From Lactobacillus crispatus (GTDB lineage: Bacteria; Bacillota; Bacilli; Lactobacillales; Lactobacillaceae), in contig NZ_CP072197.1 of NCBI RefSeq assembly GCF_018987235.1, positions 2,175,090 to 2,239,089 on the forward strand: 64,000 bases of DNA, written 5' to 3'. A program made the translations under genes and the position numbers. This document shows, piece by piece, positions 9,834 through 18,664 of this stretch (position 1 is its first letter; every line of letters starts with the position of its first letter). The notes beneath the pieces are model-generated. The model worked only from the letters and a program-made list of their open reading frames with translations, did not search any database and had not been told where the DNA came from.

Positions 9834-10439
9834 TTACGCCTTTTTCATAACTAAGTTAAGTGGCGTTACAATTACTGGAACGACAATAGCTGTAAAAATT
9901 GCTTCTACTAAACCGTTCATGCCCAGTGCCATAATTAAAATTAAAATCAATGGCGTACCTGAACTATAATTTCCTAGGTAATGAGTTAAGCTTGCTGGAT
10001 CATGCATGAAGAAAATACTCGTCAGCAAAATAACCATCACGGTATTAGTTAACGAAGTGACTGCTCCACTTATGATATAACCCAATTTCGCATATTTAGT
10101 CTTACTCATACCCTTCGCAATAATTCCCGGGAAATAGCCAGCCAAAATACTTGGTACCAATGAAATTACCGGATTTTGGAACAACATTAAGCTGACCATA
10201 TCGCCAGGTTGAGTATATGCAACAATCAATCTGGTAATACCCCAGAATAAGCCAAAGCCTAGACCCGCCTTTTGTCCCATTAACGTGCCATAGACGGCAA
10301 TTGTCATTGGAATAGTAGTTACAGCTGGCAAAGCCGGGATAATTCTTACATAGCCAACATTTGGCACAAAAGTCTGTACAATCAATAAAGCAGCAAAGAC
10401 AGCAGTAATTGCTAATCTTTTAGTTTCTTCTCTTCTCAT
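9834..10439 (-). CDS. ECF transporter substrate-binding (S) component
   Basis: A 201-aa integral membrane protein with about six hydrophobic helices, matching the size and layout of S components of energy-coupling factor vitamin transporters, which share a common ATPase/T module encoded elsewhere. The N-terminal MRREETKRLAITAVFAALLI contains the conserved helix-1 region used to dock the T subunit. Substrate cannot be read from the sequence; pantothenate-type (PanT) or another B vitamin are candidates. I chose the ATG at 10439 because TTGGAG lies six bases upstream; the TTG at 10451 would overlap that site. A strong Noc-box-like palindrome lies inside at 10121-10136. Confidence 0.82.
   Translation of the reverse strand: MRREETKRLAITAVFAALLIVQTFVPNVGYVRIIPALPAVTTIPMTIAVYGTLMGQKAGLGFGLFWGITRLIVAYTQPGDMVSLMLFQNPVISLVPSILAGYFPGIIAKGMSKTKYAKLGYIISGAVTSLTNTVMVILLTSIFFMHDPASLTHYLGNYSSGTPLILILIMALGMNGLVEAIFTAIVVPVIVTPLNLVMKKA
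10121..10136. promoter_or_regulatory. Noc-box-like palindrome (15/16)
   Basis: TAATTCCCGGGAAATA differs from the published Noc-binding consensus TATTTCCCGGGAAATA at one position. It lies inside the ECF S-component gene. Binding is inferred from sequence only. Confidence 0.55.
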
Positions 10440-10744
10440 ATATTTCTCCAACTTAATTCTTTAGACTCAATTAAACCATAATTAAGATTTTTTCTCAGCA
10501 AAAAAGTTCATTATACAATATCTAGGTATATTTTATCTAATATGACAAGATATTGTATTTTTTATTATTTTTTTACTTAATTATGCATTATCCTTACTCT
10601 CTCTAATGCATAATCGTGTTCTATACCAATTAAGAATCCCTTTATATCAATACTTTATGTTGTATGTCAATTTTGACATAGCCACTAAATATTGTTAACC
10701 TCGTTTTATGTTAAAAATCATTTGATGGAGAGAGGATCAATTTT
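10440..10744. other. Divergent regulatory region with three dyads
   Basis: A gene-free, very AT-rich 305-bp stretch between the ECF gene and the nucleoside-transport operon. It holds three perfect inverted repeats: TACAATATCT (10514-10523) with AGATATTGTA (10548-10557); ATTATGCATTA (10580-10590) with TAATGCATAAT (10604-10614); and TATGTCAA/TTGACATA (10663-10680), whose right arm contains a TTGACA -35-like hexamer. The last one is the best operator candidate for the BMP operon. I see no riboswitch. Confidence 0.55.
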
Positions 10745-11839
10745 ATGAATAAAAAAGTCAAAAAATTACTATCTATTGGTGTGCTTGCATTGAGTTTAGG
10801 TGCAATTTTAACCGCCTGCTCTGGTAAAAAACAGGGTGCAAGCAATAATAAATCAAGCGATGCCAAGCACTCTATTGCATTAATTACTGACGGTAATGGT
10901 GTAAATGATAACTCTTTTAACCAATCTGCTTGGGAAGGATTTCAAAGTTATGGCAAAGAGCACAACTTGAGCCGCGGTCGAAACGGTTATCAATATTTTC
11001 AATCAAGTAGTGCTGCTGATTTCACTCCTAATTTTGATCAAGCAGCTAAAGCTGGTTATCAAACTATCTTTGGCGTTGGTCACAGTTTAAAAGATGCCGT
11101 AGCTTCTGCCGCTAAACGCTATCCTAAAAAGAATTTTGCCATTATTGACGATGTAATCAAGGGACAAAAGAATGTTGTCTCAGCTAATTTCAAGAGCGAA
11201 CAAGCTTCCTACTTAGCTGGTGTCGTAGCTGCTAAAGAAACCAAAACCAACACGGTTGGCTTCATCGGCGGTGCTCATGGCGATATTGTCGACCTTTTTG
11301 ATGCCGGATTTACTCAAGGTGTTAAAGATCAAGCCAAAAAAATGCACAAAAAAGTTACTATCTTAAACCAATATATTGGCAACTTTACTAGTTCAGACAA
11401 GGCCAAATCAATTGCTCAATCAATGTACACCAAAAAAGCCGACATCATCTTCCATGCTGCTGGTGGTGCTGGTGATGGTCTTTTCCAAGAAGCTAAAGCC
11501 ATTAATCAAACTAGACCAGCTAAAGATAAAGTGTGGGTAATCGGAGTTGATGTCGATCAATCTCATCTCGGTAACTACACTGCTAAAGGCGGACAAAAAT
11601 CTAATTTTGTTTTGACATCAGTAATAACTGGAGTAAATGTTGCTGTTAAAGATATCGCCAATAGAGCTTATAATAATAAATTCCCTGGTGGTAAAAATTT
11701 AGTTTATGGGCTTAAAAACAATGGTGTTTCTATTGAACGAGGACAGATTTCAGCTTCAACTTGGAAAGATGCCCAAATTGCTAGAGCTAATATCCTAAAA
11801 GGCAAAATTAAGGTTGCCATTCATCCTAACAATAAATAA
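10745..11839 (+). CDS. BMP/PnrA-like nucleoside-binding lipoprotein, copy 1
   Basis: A 364-aa lipoprotein with a signal peptide ending in the lipobox LTAC (Cys about residue 25), so it is exported and anchored to the outer face of the membrane. The mature part is a BMP-family periplasmic-binding fold: ALITDGNGVNDNSFNQSAWEG near the start, GFIGG, and WVIGVDVDQS, motifs that line the nucleoside pocket in PnrA-like proteins. It is the first gene of a transport cluster with a second BMP paralogue and ATPase/permease genes downstream, like the L. lactis BmpA-NupABC nucleoside uptake system. The start has a GGAGAGAGG site. A terminator separates it from copy 2, giving it possibly independent expression. 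Confidence 0.88.
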   Translation: MNKKVKKLLSIGVLALSLGAILTACSGKKQGASNNKSSDAKHSIALITDGNGVNDNSFNQSAWEGFQSYGKEHNLSRGRNGYQYFQSSSAADFTPNFDQAAKAGYQTIFGVGHSLKDAVASAAKRYPKKNFAIIDDVIKGQKNVVSANFKSEQASYLAGVVAAKETKTNTVGFIGGAHGDIVDLFDAGFTQGVKDQAKKMHKKVTILNQYIGNFTSSDKAKSIAQSMYTKKADIIFHAAGGAGDGLFQEAKAINQTRPAKDKVWVIGVDVDQSHLGNYTAKGGQKSNFVLTSVITGVNVAVKDIANRAYNNKFPGGKNLVYGLKNNGVSIERGQISASTWKDAQIARANILKGKIKVAIHPNNK

Positions 11840-11866
11840 AAGCATACTAGTATAGTTTGCTTTTTT
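11839..11866 (+). terminator. Terminator after BMP copy 1
   Basis: AAGCATAC pairs with GTTTGCTT (one mismatch) and is followed by six T residues. It probably reduces read-through to the second BMP gene. Confidence 0.65.
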
Positions 11867-11981
11867 ATAATTACAATCAATTATTTTTTTGCCTGATCAA
11901 TATTTTTGTTGACAAAATACGTATTAATTAATAAACTTATTTATAAATTGTTCGGTATTAATATTGTGGAGGACAGAAATA

Positions 11982-13067
11982 ATGAACGTAAAGTTCAAGA
12001 AAATTTTATCATTTGGTGTCGTTTTAGCATCAGTTGGCTTGATTCTAACTGCTTGTTCGGGTAAAAAGTCTGGTCAATCAGCCAACAAAGATACTAAACA
12101 TGGCATTGCCCTAATCACAGATGAAAATGGTGTTGATGATCATTCATTTAACCAAGCTGCATGGTCAGGATTTAAAGCATACGGCAAGGAACATGGTTTA
12201 AAACAAGGAAAAGGTGGTTATCAATACTTCCAGTCTAGCAGTGCCGCAGACTTCACTCCTAACTTTGATCAAGCCGCTACAGCCGGCTACCAAACCATTT
12301 TCGGTGTTGGCTATCAATTAGCCGACGCAGTCAAGCAAGCAGCCAAGAAGAATCCTAAAAAGAATTTCGTTATCATTGATAGCGTTGACTCTGGGATTAA
12401 GAACGTCGCTTCTGCCACCTTTGAAAGCAATCAAGCTTCTTATCTTGGCGGATTGGCCGCAGCTTACACCACTAAAACCAACAAAGTAGGTTTCATTGGC
12501 GGTGCTAAGTCATCTATTATTGATTTATTCGAAGCCGGTTTTAAGCAAGGTGTTACTGACGGTGCTAAAGCTCTTCACAAGAAGATTTCAGTTCAAACCC
12601 AATACATCGGTAACTTCACTTCAACCGATAAGGCTAAATCAATTGCTCAATCAATGTATGCTAACCGCGCTGATATTATTTACCAAGCAGCCGGTAACGC
12701 AGGTAACGGTGTTTTCCAAGAAGGAAAAGATTACAACCAAGCCCGTCCAGCAGCTAAAAAGGTTTGGGTAATCGGAGTTGACGTTGACCAATCTAACCTA
12801 GGTAACTACAAGTCAAAAGATGGTAAGAAAGAGAACTTCACTTTAACTTCCGTCTTAAAGGGCTTAGATGTTGCTACTAAGTCAATTGCTAATGATGCTT
12901 ACAATGGTAAATTCCCTGGTGGTAAGCACTTAGTTTACAGCTTAAAGGGTAATGGGGTTTCAATCACCAAAGGTAATTTAAACGCTAAAACTTGGGCAGC
13001 AGTACAAAAGGCTCGTCAACAAATTATTGATGGCAAGATTAAGGTTGCTACTGCTCCAACTAAGTAA
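11982..13067 (+). CDS. BMP/PnrA-like nucleoside-binding lipoprotein, copy 2
   Basis: A 361-aa paralogue of the preceding protein, clearly homologous along its whole length (shared YQYFQSSSAADFTPNFDQAA, GFIGGA, KAKSIAQSMY, WVIGVDVDQS). It has its own signal peptide and lipobox LTAC. I chose the ATG at 11982 because TGGAGG sits nine bases upstream; a TTG at 11964 would contain the site. A TTGACA -35-like hexamer at 11909-11914 suggests a separate promoter. Two binding proteins feeding one ABC core suggests distinct nucleoside preferences or expression levels (inference). Confidence 0.9.
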   Translation: MNVKFKKILSFGVVLASVGLILTACSGKKSGQSANKDTKHGIALITDENGVDDHSFNQAAWSGFKAYGKEHGLKQGKGGYQYFQSSSAADFTPNFDQAATAGYQTIFGVGYQLADAVKQAAKKNPKKNFVIIDSVDSGIKNVASATFESNQASYLGGLAAAYTTKTNKVGFIGGAKSSIIDLFEAGFKQGVTDGAKALHKKISVQTQYIGNFTSTDKAKSIAQSMYANRADIIYQAAGNAGNGVFQEGKDYNQARPAAKKVWVIGVDVDQSNLGNYKSKDGKKENFTLTSVLKGLDVATKSIANDAYNGKFPGGKHLVYSLKGNGVSITKGNLNAKTWAAVQKARQQIIDGKIKVATAPTK

Positions 13068-13089
13068 TTCAGCTGCTTAGTATTTTGAG

Positions 13090-13119
13090 AACTCTTCGTT
13101 TTTTAGCGAAGAGTTTTTC
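13090..13119 (+). terminator. Terminator between BMP copy 2 and the ATPase gene
   Basis: AACTCTTCG pairs perfectly with CGAAGAGTT over an 8-nt loop, then a T-run. Since the ATPase gene follows within 60 bp, it probably acts as a partial terminator that makes the lipoprotein more abundant than the ABC core. Confidence 0.8.
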
Positions 13120-13148
13120 TATAGTTAATTAAGGAAGTATTTATTTAC

Positions 13149-14687
13149 ATGAAAGAACAGAGAAATAAAGTAATCGAGATGCGCCATATTGTCAAAGATT
13201 TCGATGGTTTCAAGGCAAATGACGATATTAACCTTACGCTCTATCAAGGTGAAATTTTGGCTTTGCTTGGCGAAAATGGCGCGGGTAAATCTACCTTAAT
13301 GAGAATTTTATCTGGCTTACTTGAACCAACAAGCGGTGAAATTCTGGTTAATAATCAAAAAGTAAATATTAAAGATCCAACTGTCGCTAAAAAATTAGGC
13401 ATTGGGATGGTACACCAGCATTTCATGCTTATGGATTCATTTACCGTTTTAGAAAATATTATTCTAGGACATGAATCAACTAAGGGACCCGTTATCGATC
13501 TGAAAAAGGCAAGAAAACAGGTCCTAGCTCTTGCACAAAAATATGGCTTTGCTATTAATCCAGATGCCAAAATCTCTAGCATTACTGTCGCCCAACAGCA
13601 AAGAGTTGAGATTCTAAAGGTACTTTATCGTGGTGCAGATATTTTAATTTTTGATGAACCAACTGCTGTTTTAACCCCACAAGAAATTTCTGAATTTATT
13701 AAAGTACTCAAAAATTTAGCTAAAGAAGGCAAATCAATCATTTTGATCACTCATAAATTAGAAGAAATCAAGGCTGTTGCAGATCGAGTTACAGTTATCA
13801 GACGTGGTCACGATGTTGGTACTTTTGCTGTTGATCAAGTTAGTGATGAGCGGTTAGCCGAATTAATGGTGGGGCGGCATGTCAACATGAAGCTAACCAA
13901 ACCAGCACCTAACTTGGGCAAGCAAATTCTAGCAATCAAAAACTTACAGGTAAAAGGAAATCACGGTGCCTTAAGCGTTAAAGACCTTTCCCTTTCAATC
14001 CGTGGAGGTGAAATTTTAGGGCTAGCCGGAATTGACGGCAATGGACAAGATGAACTGGTTGAAGCAATCACTGGTTTACGCCATGTTAAGTCAGGGCAAA
14101 TTTTAATTAATGGTCAAAATTTAACCAACCAAAAAGTTCGCAAAATCACCGAAGCTGGCGTAGCGCATATTCCTGCAGACCGGCAAAAATATGGCTTAAT
14201 TCTTCACATGTCATTAGCTGATAACTTAGCGCTGCAAACTTACTACCAACGTCCCTTCTCTAATCATGGCATCATTAATCATCAAGCAATCTTGAAGCAT
14301 GCCGTAGATTTAATTAAAAAATTCGATATTCGAACTACTAGCCCTGCATTGCCAGCTAGCGACCTATCGGGAGGTAACCAGCAAAAAGCAATTATCGCTA
14401 GAGAATTAAATAGAAACAGCGATCTAATCATTGCATTCCAGCCCACTCGCGGTTTAGATGTTGGTGCAATTGAGTATATTCATAAGCAGCTTTTAGCTCA
14501 AAGAGCAGCAGGAAAAGCTATCCTATTAATTTCATATGAACTTGATGAAATTATGCAATTATCTGACCGGATTGCTGTTTTGCATGATGGTCAAATTTCA
14601 GGCGAAGTATTACCTGAAAAAACTACAGATCAAGAACTAGGTCTTTTAATGACCGGTGTTAAGAAAGAAGATGCAACAATTGATTAA
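13149..14687 (+). CDS. Nucleoside ABC transporter, double ATPase subunit
   Basis: A 512-aa cytoplasmic protein with two ABC domains. Domain 1 has Walker A GENGAGKST (about 44-52) and Walker B ILIFDEPTAVL; its signature region reads ITVAQQQRVEIL, degenerate as usual for carbohydrate/nucleoside-uptake (CUT2-like) ATPases. Domain 2 has a relaxed Walker A-like GIDGNGQDEL, signature LSGGNQQKAIIARE and LIIAFQPTRGLD instead of a normal Walker B. This matches NupA/YufO-type proteins. It overlaps the first permease gene by about 17 bp, indicating translational coupling. Confidence 0.9.
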   Translation: MKEQRNKVIEMRHIVKDFDGFKANDDINLTLYQGEILALLGENGAGKSTLMRILSGLLEPTSGEILVNNQKVNIKDPTVAKKLGIGMVHQHFMLMDSFTVLENIILGHESTKGPVIDLKKARKQVLALAQKYGFAINPDAKISSITVAQQQRVEILKVLYRGADILIFDEPTAVLTPQEISEFIKVLKNLAKEGKSIILITHKLEEIKAVADRVTVIRRGHDVGTFAVDQVSDERLAELMVGRHVNMKLTKPAPNLGKQILAIKNLQVKGNHGALSVKDLSLSIRGGEILGLAGIDGNGQDELVEAITGLRHVKSGQILINGQNLTNQKVRKITEAGVAHIPADRQKYGLILHMSLADNLALQTYYQRPFSNHGIINHQAILKHAVDLIKKFDIRTTSPALPASDLSGGNQQKAIIARELNRNSDLIIAFQPTRGLDVGAIEYIHKQLLAQRAAGKAILLISYELDEIMQLSDRIAVLHDGQISGEVLPEKTTDQELGLLMTGVKKEDATID

Positions 14688-15828
14688 AGTTACACCTAAA
14701 GTCAAAAATATTCTAGTACCAGTTATCTCAGTAATTGCTGGTTTTATAGTTGGTGCTATTATCATGCTGATTTGGAGCTATAATCCTTTTCAAGCATACA
14801 GCTCCATGTTCTCTAGCGCACTGGGCAATATGAATGGTATTGGTGAAACTATTCGTGAAGCTACGCCATTAATTTTTATTGCTATCGGTTTTGCAATTGC
14901 CTCAAAAGCTGGCTTTTTTAACATCGGTTTGCCAGGTCAAGCACAAGCTGGTTGGTTGACTTCTATTTGGATTGTATTGGCCAATCCTCAATTGCCTAAG
15001 CCAGTATTATTGCCTTTAGCTATTATTGCAGGCGCTATAGCTGGTGCTATTGTGGCAGGAATTGCTGGCTATTTAAGAGCTCAATTTGGAACTAATGAAG
15101 TAATTACTACTATCATGCTTAACTATATTGTGCTCTATACTTGTCAATATTTAATGCAACAAGTAATGTCCTCAAAATTAAGAATTGATACCGATACTAC
15201 TAAAACAATTCCAGCCAATGGCAGCTTAAAGCTTAACTGGTTAACTAGCATGTTTGGTGATTCGCGAATCAATGCTGGTATTTTCTTAGCAATAATTGGA
15301 CTTATTTTTTATTGGTATTTAATGAAAAAAACTACCGTTGGTTTTGAAATCAAGGCAGTTGGACTCAATCCTTTTGCTAGTCGCTATGCCGGGATGTCTT
15401 CTAAAAAGAATATTATTATTTCAATGTTACTTTCAGGTGCATTTTCTGGCTTAGGCGGTGTAGTACAAGGACTTGGTACCTACCAAAACTACTTCACTCA
15501 AACAACTAGTTTGGATATTGGCTGGGACGGGCTTTCAGTTGCCTTACTTGGTGGTGGAACTGCAATTGGTATTTTATTAGCTTCACTTCTTTTCTCAATT
15601 TTAAAAATTGGTGGTTTGGGCATGCAAACTATTGCCGGTATTCCTTATGAAATCGTATCTATCGTAATTGCTGCCATCATTTTCTTCATCGCTATCAATT
15701 ACGTCATTGGTTTGCTTTTTAAAACTAAGAAGAACCGCAGTGATTACTACATTCCAACCAGAAAAGAAAAAGGACCCAACAATGGTGTTGATGGTCCAGG
15801 TAGAAAAGTAATCGAAGGAGAAAAATAA
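14671..15828 (+). CDS. Nucleoside ABC transporter permease 1
   Basis: A 385-aa inner-membrane protein with about nine or ten hydrophobic segments, belonging to the BPD_transp_2 permease family (NupB/YufP-like). The conserved permease loop EIKAVGLNPFASRYAGMS lies near residue 230-250. The ATG at 14671 overlaps the end of the ATPase gene; a GTG at 14656 is possible but less likely. Its stop shares one base with the start of permease 2, so the three core genes are coupled. Confidence 0.88.
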   Translation: MQQLIKVTPKVKNILVPVISVIAGFIVGAIIMLIWSYNPFQAYSSMFSSALGNMNGIGETIREATPLIFIAIGFAIASKAGFFNIGLPGQAQAGWLTSIWIVLANPQLPKPVLLPLAIIAGAIAGAIVAGIAGYLRAQFGTNEVITTIMLNYIVLYTCQYLMQQVMSSKLRIDTDTTKTIPANGSLKLNWLTSMFGDSRINAGIFLAIIGLIFYWYLMKKTTVGFEIKAVGLNPFASRYAGMSSKKNIIISMLLSGAFSGLGGVVQGLGTYQNYFTQTTSLDIGWDGLSVALLGGGTAIGILLASLLFSILKIGGLGMQTIAGIPYEIVSIVIAAIIFFIAINYVIGLLFKTKKNRSDYYIPTRKEKGPNNGVDGPGRKVIEGEK

Positions 15829-16784
15829 TGAATTTCGTTACAATGATGGCGTTAATTGTTTCATCCACTTTAGTTTATTCTGCGCCTCTAATCCTAGCTT
15901 CTCTTGGTGGTGTTTACAGTGAAAACTCTGGGATTGTTAATATTGGCCTGGAGGGTATCATGACCATGGGAGCCTTTGCGGCGATTGTCTTCAACCTAAC
16001 TTTCGCTTCAACTTTTGGTGCAGCTACTCCTTGGCTTGGCACTCTAGTCGGCGGAATTGTTGGTTTGATTTTTTCATTGCTTCATGCTGTTGCCACAATC
16101 AATTTTCACGCTGATCATGTCATTTCCGGAACAGTGCTGAACATCATGGCACCACCTTTAGGTGTTTTCTTGATCAAAGCAATTTATGATAAAGGCCAAA
16201 CTGAAAATATCACCGCTAACTTCGGCTACTTCAGCTTTCCTGGTTTAAGCAGCATTCCCATCGTTGGGCCAATCTTCTTCAAAAACACCTCTGCCCCTGC
16301 TTGGATTGCCATTATTCTTGCTATTTTGATGTGGTGGATTTTATATAAGACTCGCTTTGGCCTACGCTTACGTTCATGTGGTGAAAATCCTCAAGCAGCT
16401 GACACAATGGGGATCAATGTCTATGGCATGCGTTATGCAGGTGTATTAATTTCCGGCTTTATGGCAGGTCTTGGCGGTGCCGTCTTTGCTCAAGCAATAT
16501 CTGGTAACTTCTCTGTTTCTACTATCGTTGGACAAGGATTCATGGCTTTAGCTGCCGTTATATTTGGTAAATGGAATCCAATCGGTGCAATGCTCTCATC
16601 CCTTTTCTTTGGTTTTGCTCAAAGCTTAAGTATTATTGGACATCAACTGCCAGGAATCGATCAAATTCCATCCGTTTACATGCAGATTGCACCTTACGTT
16701 ATTACAATCATCGTTTTGGTCCTCTTCCTCGGCAAGTCAGTTGCACCTGCCGCAGATGGGGTTAACTACATCAAATCGAAATAA
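15828..16784 (+). CDS. Nucleoside ABC transporter permease 2
   Basis: A 318-aa membrane protein, partner of permease 1 (NupC/YufQ-like). It has about eight to nine hydrophobic segments and the coupling loop LRLRSCGENPQAADTMGIN, which contacts the ATPase, near residue 185. Its start overlaps the preceding stop by one base, with a GAAGGAG site upstream. It is the last gene of the operon and is followed by a perfect hairpin terminator whose stem contains a parS-like sequence. Confidence 0.88.
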   Translation: MNFVTMMALIVSSTLVYSAPLILASLGGVYSENSGIVNIGLEGIMTMGAFAAIVFNLTFASTFGAATPWLGTLVGGIVGLIFSLLHAVATINFHADHVISGTVLNIMAPPLGVFLIKAIYDKGQTENITANFGYFSFPGLSSIPIVGPIFFKNTSAPAWIAIILAILMWWILYKTRFGLRLRSCGENPQAADTMGINVYGMRYAGVLISGFMAGLGGAVFAQAISGNFSVSTIVGQGFMALAAVIFGKWNPIGAMLSSLFFGFAQSLSIIGHQLPGIDQIPSVYMQIAPYVITIIVLVLFLGKSVAPAADGVNYIKSK

Positions 16785-16788
16785 GAAA

Positions 16789-16822
16789 AAAAGGCTGTTT
16801 CACATGAAACAGCCTTTTATTT
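16789..16822 (+). terminator. Terminator of the nucleoside transport operon
   Basis: AAGGCTGTTTCA pairs with TGAAACAGCCTT around a two-base centre, followed by TTTTATTTT. The upper stem coincides with the parS-like palindrome annotated at 16796-16811. Confidence 0.85.
16796..16811 (+). promoter_or_regulatory. parS-like site (15/16)
   Basis: TGTTTCACATGAAACA differs from the parS consensus TGTTNCACGTGAAACA by one central base. The same 14-mer core, GTTTCACATGAAAC, recurs at 43243-43256 and, inverted, at 53998-54011. Here it is also part of a terminator stem, which by itself would explain the symmetry; the recurrence elsewhere without a terminator argues for a second role. Confidence 0.55.
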
Positions 16823-16839
16823 TACACATGTCCACATAG

Positions 16840-16848
16840 TTATCCACA
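16840..16848. promoter_or_regulatory. Isolated consensus DnaA box
   Basis: TTATCCACA is an exact DnaA box, with a related TGTCCACAT just upstream at 16829-16837. It lies in the short intergenic space next to the parS-like site, far from oriC within this window. Chance occurrence of one 9-mer is possible. Confidence 0.4.
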
Positions 16849-16889
16849 AGATATAGCGCTTATATGTGGTAATCTTACTATATCTTGTA

Positions 16890-17717
16890 CTAAATAACAG
16901 CTAACGGCGTTTTTTCAGTTGGCATTGGAAAATCACTGTTAAGCAATCTAAGCTCATCATCTGTAAGTTTAATCTTTTGTGTTGCAATATTTTCCTTCAT
17001 GTGTTCTACACTACTTGCCTTAGGAATCGTTAAAACATTGCCATTGCGCATCGTCCAAGCTAGCATTATCTGATGAGGCGTAACGCCATGATCACGTGCA
17101 ACGATTTTTAAATTACGCGTAATTCTAATAGTATCGCCCTTGCCTGAATTAAATGGTGAGTAACCAATAAAATTCACTCCATGCTCCATTTGCCAAGTCT
17201 GCAAATCAAATTCTGTGCCGCGTTCACTAATATTGTACAGATCCTCATTGGCAAAACATTCTTCTCCGCCTGGTACTGAAAAAAGTTCCTGCATATCAGC
17301 CGTATCAAAGTTGGATACACCCCAATAGCGAATAAGACCATCCTTTTGCAGTGCCTGCAAACCGCGAATTGTATCAGACAAGCGGTGACTGCCCCGCCAA
17401 TGTAATAAATAAAGATCTAAATGATCTGTCCCAAGTCGTTTCAGACTAGCTTCTAGACTTCGGCGTTCTAATTCTGGCGTTGCATGGTAGGGATAGAATT
17501 TTGAAATCAAAAACAGCTGATCACGATCATATCCCTTAATTGCTTCACCAATTAATTGTTCACTCTGACCATCACCATACATCTCAGCTGTATCAATTAC
17601 CTTCAAGCCATGATCTAAACTATAACGAATAGCTGCTATTTCATCTTTTTTCTTTTTAGGATCTTCACCTAAGCCCCAAGTACCGATCCCTAAACCGGTT
17701 AGCTTTTCAAAATCCAT
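16890..17717 (-). CDS. Aldo/keto reductase family oxidoreductase
   Basis: A 275-aa cytosolic NADPH-dependent reductase with the AKR barrel. The catalytic tetrad can be seen: Asp and Tyr in VIDTAEMYGDGQSE (about 42-49), Lys in LFLISKFYP (about 74) and His in LYLLHWRG (about 107). The C-terminal cofactor segment IPKASSVEHMKENI (about 230-243) matches the phosphate-binding loop for NADPH. The substrate is unknown. It is monocistronic and convergent with the nucleoside operon; a GAGG site precedes the ATG. Confidence 0.88.
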   Translation of the reverse strand: MDFEKLTGLGIGTWGLGEDPKKKKDEIAAIRYSLDHGLKVIDTAEMYGDGQSEQLIGEAIKGYDRDQLFLISKFYPYHATPELERRSLEASLKRLGTDHLDLYLLHWRGSHRLSDTIRGLQALQKDGLIRYWGVSNFDTADMQELFSVPGGEECFANEDLYNISERGTEFDLQTWQMEHGVNFIGYSPFNSGKGDTIRITRNLKIVARDHGVTPHQIMLAWTMRNGNVLTIPKASSVEHMKENIATQKIKLTDDELRLLNSDFPMPTEKTPLAVI

Positions 17718-17781
17718 CCTCGCTCACTTCCTTATACTCAAATTCTAACATACTTACTTTACAATTATTTTGCTTTACCAA

Positions 17782-17811
17782 TTGACAAAATGGTCTATTC
17801 CATTTTATAAT
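17782..17811 (+). promoter_or_regulatory. nagB promoter
   Basis: Consensus -35 TTGACA (17782-17787) and -10 TATAAT (17806-17811) separated by 18 bp, the strongest sigma-A promoter seen in the window. It is overlapped by the operator pair at 17791-17822. Confidence 0.85.
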
Positions 17812-17822
17812 GGACTAGACCA
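17791..17822. promoter_or_regulatory. Inverted operator pair at the nagB promoter
   Basis: TGGTCTATTCCA (17791-17802) and TGGACTAGACCA (17811-17822) are inverted copies with one mismatch, centred 20 bp apart and flanking the -10 element. The TGGTCTAGNCCA pattern resembles dre-like operators of GntR-family NagR/YvoA regulators, which release DNA on binding amino-sugar phosphates. No NagR gene is in the window. Confidence 0.65.
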
Positions 17823-17842
17823 TTAAATAAGGAGGATTTATT

Positions 17843-18562
17843 ATGAAAGTTATTGTTACTGAAAACAAAATTCAAGGTGGAGCAAAGGCATTCGAGATTT
17901 TTGAAAAAGGCATTAAAAATGGTGCTAAAGTCTTAGGTTTAGCAACTGGCTCAACCCCTGAAACACTTTACCAAAATTGGGTACAAAGTGATCTTAATTG
18001 TGAAGACCTCACTAGCATCAACCTCGATGAATATGTAGGCTTAACCCCAGATAATCCTCAAAGTTATCACTACTTTATGCAAAAGCACTTATTTGACCAA
18101 AAGCCATTCAAGAAGACTTACGTTCCAGATGGTATGGCAAAAGATATTCCAGCATTCTGCAAAGAATACGACCAAATTATTAAGGACAATCCTATCGACA
18201 TCCAATTATTAGGTATCGGTCGTAACGGCCACATCGCCTTCAACGAACCAGGTACTCCATTCGACATTGGTACTCACGAAGTTAAATTAACCGAAAATAC
18301 TATCAAAGCTAACGCTCGCTTCTTTGATAGCATCGATGAAGTGCCAAAGAGTGCGATCTGCATGGGTACTGCTAATATTATGCAATCAAAGAAGATCGTT
18401 TTAATGGCCTTTGGCGAAAAGAAAGCTCAAGCAATTAAAGAAATGATTGAAGGACCAGTCACTGAACAAGTACCTGCATCCATTTTACAAAAACACCCTG
18501 ATGTAACTGTTATTGTTGATAAGGCTGCAGCTCAAGAGCTAGACGACAAATACAAGAACTAA
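17843..18562 (+). CDS. nagB: Glucosamine-6-phosphate deaminase
   Basis: A 239-aa cytosolic enzyme converting glucosamine-6-phosphate to fructose-6-phosphate and ammonia. Family features present are [13 protein letters not shown] (phosphate loop, about 32-44), NLDEYVGL with the catalytic Asp (about 60-67), [16 protein letters not shown] with the active-site His (about 124-139). The length is that of the short monomeric Gram-positive class, without the allosteric C-terminal extension. The start has AAGGAGG. It sits next to the MurNAc salvage operon, whose product GlcNAc-6P reaches this enzyme after NagA (not in the window). Confidence 0.93.
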   Translation: MKVIVTENKIQGGAKAFEIFEKGIKNGAKVLGLATGSTPETLYQNWVQSDLNCEDLTSINLDEYVGLTPDNPQSYHYFMQKHLFDQKPFKKTYVPDGMAKDIPAFCKEYDQIIKDNPIDIQLLGIGRNGHIAFNEPGTPFDIGTHEVKLTENTIKANARFFDSIDEVPKSAICMGTANIMQSKKIVLMAFGEKKAQAIKEMIEGPVTEQVPASILQKHPDVTVIVDKAAAQELDDKYKN

Positions 18563-18587
18563 ATGACAATTTATCTCTAAAAATAAA

Positions 18588-18629
18588 AGGCTAGGCTTTC
18601 TACAATCGTAGAAGACCTAGCTATTTTTG
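18588..18629 (+). terminator. Terminator of nagB
   Basis: GCTAGGCTTTCTAC pairs with GTAGAAGACCTAGC (two-base internal bulge) and is followed by a T-run. Confidence 0.8.
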
Positions 18630-18664
18630 TTAATTTTAAATCAAATATGTTTTATACTAATTAG

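Noticed and set aside
9968..9983. AATTTCCTAGGTAATG in the ECF gene as a Noc box
   Set aside because: Only 11 of 14 core positions match and it is in a coding region; left out of the set.
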